DNA of 64,000 nucleotides from an uncultured Lachnospiraceae bacterium (lineage in GTDB: Bacteria; Bacillota; Clostridia; Lachnospirales; Lachnospiraceae). The notes beneath the pieces were generated by a model. The model had not been told where the DNA came from. It did no database searches and saw only the letters and a list, made by a program, of their open reading frames with translations. This document shows, piece after piece, positions 59,022-64,000 of this stretch. The position numbers were made by a program, and so were the translations under genes. Position 1 is the stretch's first letter. Every line of letters begins with the position of its first letter. The stretch is taken from positions 1 to 64,000 of the forward strand of contig CAJTPM010000005.1 in the NCBI GenBank assembly GCA_910578085.1, in the 5' to 3' direction.

Positions 59022-60833
59022 CTACACCCTAAGCGTCTCAAACGTCCTCTGCAGATTTAATTTTCCGAAACCCCACCTCCTGTCCGGATACTCCACCCCT
59101 GCCTCCTTCGAAGCGCCTCTCTGCAGATAACTCTTGATCTCTCTTCCTTTAATAAACACATCATTCTCTCTCACGATCGCCCATTCCAGAAATTGCGCCA
59201 CAGCGCCGATGGTGATAGCCGCAGACATACTGCTGCCGGTGACTGTAAAATTTCCCAGACTGTTCATGGTCTCAGCGCCGTCCGGCCCGGACATTGCAAG
59301 CGGCGCTCTCCCGGGCACCGGAACATCCACACCCGGCGCTGCGAAATCCGGTTTGATCCTTCCGTCCACTGCAAATCCCCTACCGCTCTCTCCCCAGAAT
59401 GCTCCGGTTGCATCCGCATAAGTTGAAATCGTGATAACCTCCGAAGCGTATGCCGGTTCCGTCAGCGTGATCTCCGGATCCGGCTGTAAAAAGTATGCCT
59501 CTCCGCTCAGAAAACTCCTGACTGGCAGCCACATATGAAAGGTTCCGGCATTCCGCATCTTGATCCGCCAGATGCCCGGTGTGGGATTCTCAAACCGCAA
59601 TGCCATCAGCGTTCTGCCGGAGCTCTGTTCCGCCAGTTCCGCTTCCACATAAATTATGGTCTGCTCAAAAATAAAGCTGATCCGCTTGCTGCCGCTCACA
59701 ATACTGCTTAAAACTGCACTGCTCTCGCCGCCCGGCGACATGAGAATGATCGAAAAAATTTCCGATACACTCCCCCAGATCTCCAGCGTAAATCCATTTA
59801 CGCTTGTAAATCCATTTACGCTTTCCCCTACCCGCAGTTCCACATCCCTGTCACCTTCTCCGGCATAATGCCCTGCCTGGTTGCCCTCATTTCCGCCGCA
59901 GACTACGACGGCCCGGCTTCGCTGCAACGCAATACCATTCAAAAATTCTGAAAACAGGGAAGTACCGTCGTGAGGACCCATATTGCTCCCCATGCCAAGA
60001 CAGTAGACTAACGGTATCCGAAAAGGCTCACAGTAACTGTCCATAAACCGGTACGCCAACATGAGATCCGTCTCACTGTAGGCCTGTGCTCCCTCCGCAA
60101 TATAATAAAACTGTCTCAGATCCCTGTTTGCCTGTTTACACTTTACGATGACATACTCGGCGTTTACCGCGCCGCCATATATTTCCTCCCCCACCCTGCC
60201 GCCGGCCGCTCCCGCCATAGCGCTCCCATGTCCGGTCTCGTCACGGGATGGGACTTTTAAAAAGGGATTCTCGTTTAGCAGCGCAGCATTGATATCCTCT
60301 CTGGTATAGACTGTTCCGAAGGGAACATCCAAAGAGCCTCTTTTTTTCAGGCTGTCATCATTCCAGCGTCTCATCCTTTCTCCCGCAGATGCTTGGCCAT
60401 TTTCATCCTGTCCGGCCAAGCCATTTTCATAGGGTATCGTCTGATCCCAGATGGCCAGAATGCGGCTGCTGCCATCCTCCTTCCGGAATGCCGGCAGTGT
60501 ATAGTCTATGCCGGAATCCGCTATCCCGATGATTACGCTTTGTCCTGTCAGACTAAGGGGTGGCTGCTGTACCTGGATGATACCAGACTTTAGCAGCGGA
60601 AAAGATACATTCTGCATGGGTGCATACAGTTTCGGCAAAAACCGGTAAGTGTAATCCGTATAGGACAGAGGCGGCAGAAGTCTCTTATCAAGGACTAATG
60701 CCCCCAGAACATTGCTGATCTTCATGTAACAGAAATTTTCCGACAAATCACTGAGTTCTTCCTCCAGCGGCCAGAAATCAAACAGGGCACTGAAATAATC
60801 ATTGCTGTAAATTCTCTCTTCACAGGAAGGCAT
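59022..60833 (-). CDS. Subtilisin-family (S8) serine protease, Csp-like
   Basis: The start at 60833 has GGAGGC 8 bases upstream. The 603-residue protein has the full triad: Asp in IGIADSGIDYTLPAF, His in DETGHGSAMAGAAGG and Ser in TGSSMSAAITIGA, plus the oxyanion Asn in VVCGGNEGNQAGHYAG. An inserted beta region (about 330-460) separates Asn and Ser. There is no obvious signal peptide. The layout resembles the Clostridial Csp-type proteases that act in spore germination or as cell-associated enzymes. A tandem 18-bp duplication lies within it. Confidence 0.85.
   Translation of the reverse strand: MPSCEERIYSNDYFSALFDFWPLEEELSDLSENFCYMKISNVLGALVLDKRLLPPLSYTDYTYRFLPKLYAPMQNVSFPLLKSGIIQVQQPPLSLTGQSVIIGIADSGIDYTLPAFRKEDGSSRILAIWDQTIPYENGLAGQDENGQASAGERMRRWNDDSLKKRGSLDVPFGTVYTREDINAALLNENPFLKVPSRDETGHGSAMAGAAGGRVGEEIYGGAVNAEYVIVKCKQANRDLRQFYYIAEGAQAYSETDLMLAYRFMDSYCEPFRIPLVYCLGMGSNMGPHDGTSLFSEFLNGIALQRSRAVVVCGGNEGNQAGHYAGEGDRDVELRVGESVNGFTSVNGFTLEIWGSVSEIFSIILMSPGGESSAVLSSIVSGSKRISFIFEQTIIYVEAELAEQSSGRTLMALRFENPTPGIWRIKMRNAGTFHMWLPVRSFLSGEAYFLQPDPEITLTEPAYASEVITISTYADATGAFWGESGRGFAVDGRIKPDFAAPGVDVPVPGRAPLAMSGPDGAETMNSLGNFTVTGSSMSAAITIGAVAQFLEWAIVRENDVFIKGREIKSYLQRGASKEAGVEYPDRRWGFGKLNLQRTFETLRV
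59788..59823. repeat. 18-bp perfect tandem duplication inside the protease gene
   Basis: gtaaatccatttacgctt occurs twice in a row and duplicates six residues (VNGFTS, VNGFTL) in the inserted region of the protease. It keeps the frame. Such a repeat could expand or contract by slippage. Confidence 0.75.
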
Positions 60834-60900
60834 AAAAAAGCCTCCGAACACATTTTTTTATCTTATGCGTCCGGAAGCTATTTGGTTCTTCGCTCTGCTC

Positions 60901-61158
60901 TTAACCCTGTTTTTCCCAACAGATTATTCTTTTGGGGCAGCTGCATTCTCTTTGCGTTGACTTGAAAGTTATTTTCACGAACCGTCTAGTGCTGCGACTA
61001 CACGTAATCATCATAGCCCCAAACAGCAGCACCAGAAATAATCCACACCACTCAAACTGCCAGAAAAATCTCATTGGCTCAAAGTGGTATTCCACCAGCA
61101 GGCTGTAGCCGTTTTGCAAAATTTCAAATCCCAAACCGGAAAAACCGGAATCACCCAC
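60901..61158 (-). CDS. Possible small single-span membrane protein
   Basis: A GTG at 61158, 2 bases after the stop of the HD-GYP gene, opens 85 residues with one hydrophobic segment (WCGLFLVLLFGAMMITC) and a basic, Cys-containing tail (CSCPKRIICWEKQG). I do not recognise a family. No strong ribosome site is visible, so coding is uncertain. The stretch 60834-60900 shows only an imperfect dyad. Confidence 0.3.
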   Translation of the reverse strand: MGDSGFSGLGFEILQNGYSLLVEYHFEPMRFFWQFEWCGLFLVLLFGAMMITCSRSTRRFVKITFKSTQRECSCPKRIICWEKQG

Positions 61159-61160
61159 GC

Positions 61161-62258
61161 CTAATCATCACAATATTTCTTTACAGTATTTATAAACTCT
61201 CCCTTTACCTCACTGAATGCCTTTAACAGCTTGGAAGAAAACACGCCGCTCTGTCCGGTTACGATCATCTGATAGGCTTTATCTGTGGAATACGCTGCTT
61301 TATAAATTCGTTTTGAGGTAAGTGCATCATAGGCATCCACCAGAGAAACGATCTGTGCCGCAATACTGATCTCCTCGCCTTTGAGTCCATCCGGATAACC
61401 GTTTCCGTCATACTTTTCATGGTGATGTCTGGCAATGTCATAGGCATAGTCACAAAATTCCTTATTGTCCAGATGGATCACCTTCTCAATGATTTCCGCC
61501 CCTTTGGTAGTATGGGATTTTATGACCTCATATTCGTCTTCCGTCAGTTTTCCCGCCTTCAATATAATATTGTCAGGAATTACTATTTTACCAATATCAT
61601 GCAGAGAGGAAGCCCATGCGATCGTATCCAGATTCTCTGCCGTCAGTTTATATTCCGGGTACAGATTCATTACACTGGTTCCCAGACACAATGTAAATTC
61701 CCGGATTCGTTTTATATGCTGTTCCGACTCCAGATTCCTGAATTCCACAATATTGCTTAAAGATGTGATCAGAACTTCATTCGCATGCTTCTGCTTTTCC
61801 GCCATAATCTTCAGCACGGCGTTCTGCTTCTGGAGCTTTTCGGTCTGGTTTTTCACCATTACCTCCAGCTGCAGTTTATATTGAAATACGTCGATCACAT
61901 TCTCCACAAGCTGTTTTACCACTTCAGGGTAAAAGGGTTTTTTCACGGAACCTACTATGCCATACTCATACCCCTTTTTCTCCGCTTCCAGCGTCATTTC
62001 ACTGGTAAGCATAATAAAGGGAATCCGGCTTAGAAATTTTTTCTCACTCAGCCAGCCTAATACCTTAAACCCATCCCTGGCAGGTATTGCGATATTCACC
62101 AGCACAGCGGTAATCGATGCCGGCTGCTTTCTCAGTATCTCCACCCCTTCTCTCTCATTCATCACAGCCTGGATTTTATATTTATTCCGGAGAATTTCCT
62201 CCAGCCGTCTGCGGCTCAGTTCATCGTCTTCCAGAATCAGGATCGTATCACGCACCAT
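61161..62258 (-). CDS. HD-GYP response regulator with atypical receiver
   Basis: The 365-residue protein has a receiver domain (TILILEDDELSRRRLEEILR, VGSVKKPFYPEVV), a coiled-coil linker (about 125-160) and an HD-GYP domain with SSLHDIGKIVIPDNIILK and HHHEKYDGNGYPDGLKG. HD-GYP proteins hydrolyse cyclic di-GMP. In the receiver the position of the phospho-acceptor Asp reads VLVNIAIPARDG, with Asn instead, so control by phosphorylation is doubtful. AGGGAG lies 7 bases before the ATG. It follows the FapA-like gene by 25 bases. Confidence 0.85.
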   Translation of the reverse strand: MVRDTILILEDDELSRRRLEEILRNKYKIQAVMNEREGVEILRKQPASITAVLVNIAIPARDGFKVLGWLSEKKFLSRIPFIMLTSEMTLEAEKKGYEYGIVGSVKKPFYPEVVKQLVENVIDVFQYKLQLEVMVKNQTEKLQKQNAVLKIMAEKQKHANEVLITSLSNIVEFRNLESEQHIKRIREFTLCLGTSVMNLYPEYKLTAENLDTIAWASSLHDIGKIVIPDNIILKAGKLTEDEYEVIKSHTTKGAEIIEKVIHLDNKEFCDYAYDIARHHHEKYDGNGYPDGLKGEEISIAAQIVSLVDAYDALTSKRIYKAAYSTDKAYQMIVTGQSGVFSSKLLKAFSEVKGEFINTVKKYCDD

Positions 62259-62283
62259 CTTCTTGCTCCCTCCGCTTTTATAT

Positions 62284-64000
62284 TTATAACTTAACCATTA
62301 CAACGTTCTTTCCTCTTAATTTAAAAATAATTCTTACCATGGATGACGGCAGTACATATCTTATTGCGTTGATCTCAACAATACTTCCCGCATGTGCTAC
62401 ACCTCTGACAATCACTGCTTTCATCTCCTGCCCTGTCATATTATCCAGTTTGGAAACTTCAGCCTCCAGATCTGCCAGTTCCTTATCCTTTGCTACGATC
62501 GCAGCATTCAGCCTTTTGATCAGTTCCGCCGCCTGCCCCTTATCCGGAGGAAGCGATTGAAGAATGCTGTTCCAACGTTCTTCCAGCATATGCAGTTCAT
62601 CCTAGATTTTCCCTCTCCTTTTCGCAAAAACATGCTGCTGCTTTTTGTAAAGAATATTCTTCCCTATATCCAGAATTGTTTTTATATTGGACTTATTTCC
62701 GAGATTATACGTGTCCACTCCTTTTACCGCACGAGTGATACCGCCAAGCAGCATCCCTTTGCTCCCCGACACGATAACTTTCTCCAACGTGTTTATATTG
62801 CTGTTCATAATATAGTTGGCTCTGATATTTCCCTCCGCATTGATATTGGCAGCTTCGAAAAAACTCCCGGAAACTTCTCCCCCTGCTTCTATAAAACAAT
62901 CATTTTTAGAACAGCTTCCTTTCTTTATCATGACATTGCCGCCGGCTATAAGTCTGCCAGCCTCTACGTTATGCTCGACAATAATATCTCCGGTTGCCGA
63001 AATATACCCACCCGAGCAAACGCTGCCAATCACATACACAGAGCCGTCTACTTCCAGTTTTCCCGTAACGGCCGTCACATCCTCACGCACTATCACCATA
63101 TTGGAAATTATAATCTGGCCGTTAATATATTCAAATTTCCCGCTTAATTTTGAAACATAGGTAACACCGTCCTGCTCAATCGTAAATCCCTCTCCTTTTA
63201 ACGGCTTCTTTTCCGTTCCGTCATTTCCACGGATCACCTCACCGAAGACGTTCTGACCATCTTTTCCCTTTTCCGCCGGATGATAGACCGCAATTCTCTC
63301 TCCTTTATCCACCATCTCAAAAGCTTCTATATTTACATAGTCCACTCCCCCGTCCGGCAGCGGCGCCGGGATCCTTGGGAGGTCAAGTCTGACAAAAAAT
63401 TCATACCAGCCGTTCTTACCATCTTCTGCAGGCGTTCCCTCCGCAATCAGTACTTTCTCATTCACCCTTCTTTTCTGGATCATTTCAGTAATCGCTTTTC
63501 CCTTTATCCCAATCACGATCCCTCTTTCTCTCAGTGCATCATAAATATCCTCTTCTGTGACATCCTCTCCTGTGATAAACTGAATAAATGCATATACCTT
63601 ATTCCCGTTATCCTCCACAAAAATGCTGAACTCTTTTTTAGAAAAAACCCCTTCACCTCCCCCCGGTTTATCTCCGGCTCTGTAAGTTGTGGTTTTCTCT
63701 TTCAAAAGATGTTCACGCTTTTGTTTCATATCTGATCCGGAAAAAATCAGTTTTGCATAAGGTGCCACATCCAATCCTGCCTCAAGTCCAAGCCGGATCT
63801 CTTTCATCTGCCAGTGGCTGAAAAGGCTGTTTGTATAATATGATACCTTCAGCTTTTTCTCAATTCCTAGACGGATTTCCCTCATCTGCATCCAGTTATA
63901 CTGGGAATCTGCATATACATATACATCCAGATTCTCATAAAGCCCTATCCGGATCTCATGGATCTGCTGCACATACATATCATCAGTCAGCCATGCATCG
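62284..64000 (-). pseudogene. DUF342/FapA-like protein interrupted by one amber codon, 5' end beyond window
   Basis: From the window edge the frame reads through short repeats (MREIRLGIEKKLKV, MKEIRLGLEAGLDV) and then a DUF342/FapA beta-helix (LPDGGVDYVNIEAFEMVDKG, GKLEVDGSVYVIGSVCSGGY, ISATGDIIVEHNVEAGRLIA). It reaches TAG at 62602-62604. In the same frame it continues DELHMLEERWNSILQSLPP, a helical region and a final strand domain (VRGVAHAGSIVEINAIRYV) to 62284, as a FapA C-terminus should. So one nonsense codon splits the gene. An ATG after the stop could restart the tail. Members are linked to flagellar or cell-surface processes, but the role here is unknown. Confidence 0.75.

Overview
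The window looks like a chromosomal segment from a gut-type Lachnospiraceae or related Clostridia member. The evidence is a low-GC Gram-positive ribosome-binding style (GGAGG-type sites before most genes), a cobalamin riboswitch feeding an ECF transporter S component, CDP-polyol polymer enzymes, LicD, an Rpn-family nuclease, IS200/IS605 proteins, a split DUF342/FapA-like gene and a Cys-rich KTR relic. No rRNA, tRNA or CRISPR array was seen. The species cannot be named from sequence alone.

Layout. (1) 1-168 is the 3' end of an unidentified plus-strand gene. (2) 8521-461 (minus) is a sugar-utilisation operon: LacI-type regulator, CUT2-type binding lipoprotein, ATPase and permease, a GH78 alpha-L-rhamnosidase-like enzyme and a PfkB sugar kinase. 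It is read from a near-consensus promoter with three LacI-like operators. (3) 8781-10276 (plus) is a B12 riboswitch with a terminator platform, a membrane-anchored DUF4430 protein and an ECF S component. (4) 10329-16124 holds a BglG/Mga-like regulator, a decayed patch (frameshifted Cys-rich KTR gene; FMN-binding and AraC genes that both lack 5' ends, head to head) and a hybrid histidine kinase.

(5) 16278-54254 (minus) is a ~38 kb cell-surface polymer locus, probably a teichoic-acid-like phosphopolyol glycan. It has four TagD/TarI-type cytidylyltransferase domains, two TagF-type polymerases plus one remote relative, LicD, seven other glycosyltransferases or glycan enzymes, two nucleotide-sugar epimerases, and an amino-acid adenylation enzyme with a carrier protein and a symporter. 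It also has an aminomutase-like enzyme, a PdxA-like dehydrogenase, radical SAM, methyltransferases and a glycerophosphodiesterase. At least a dozen of these proteins carry the same extra ~100-residue Rossmann-like module with a (Y/F)G(A/S)G motif. No flippase, ABC exporter, Wzy polymerase or priming transferase is present, so export must be encoded elsewhere.

(6) 54636-58260 lies directly upstream of that locus. It has a TnpB-like protein in which all three RuvC catalytic positions appear substituted, a complete tyrosine recombinase, and a truncated IS200 TnpA. The recombinase gene is flanked by two dyad sites (9-bp arms, 7-bp spacer) whose spacers are inverse complements. Just inside the right site is a perfect TTGACA-17-TATAAT promoter that now points away from the polymer locus. 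Inversion would point it at tnpB and the polymer genes. This candidate self-contained promoter switch is the most interesting signal in the window.

(7) 58264-64000 contains a PIN-type toxin-antitoxin pair, a subtilisin-family protease, an HD-GYP regulator with an atypical receiver, and a DUF342/FapA-like gene interrupted by one in-frame amber codon and running off the window end.
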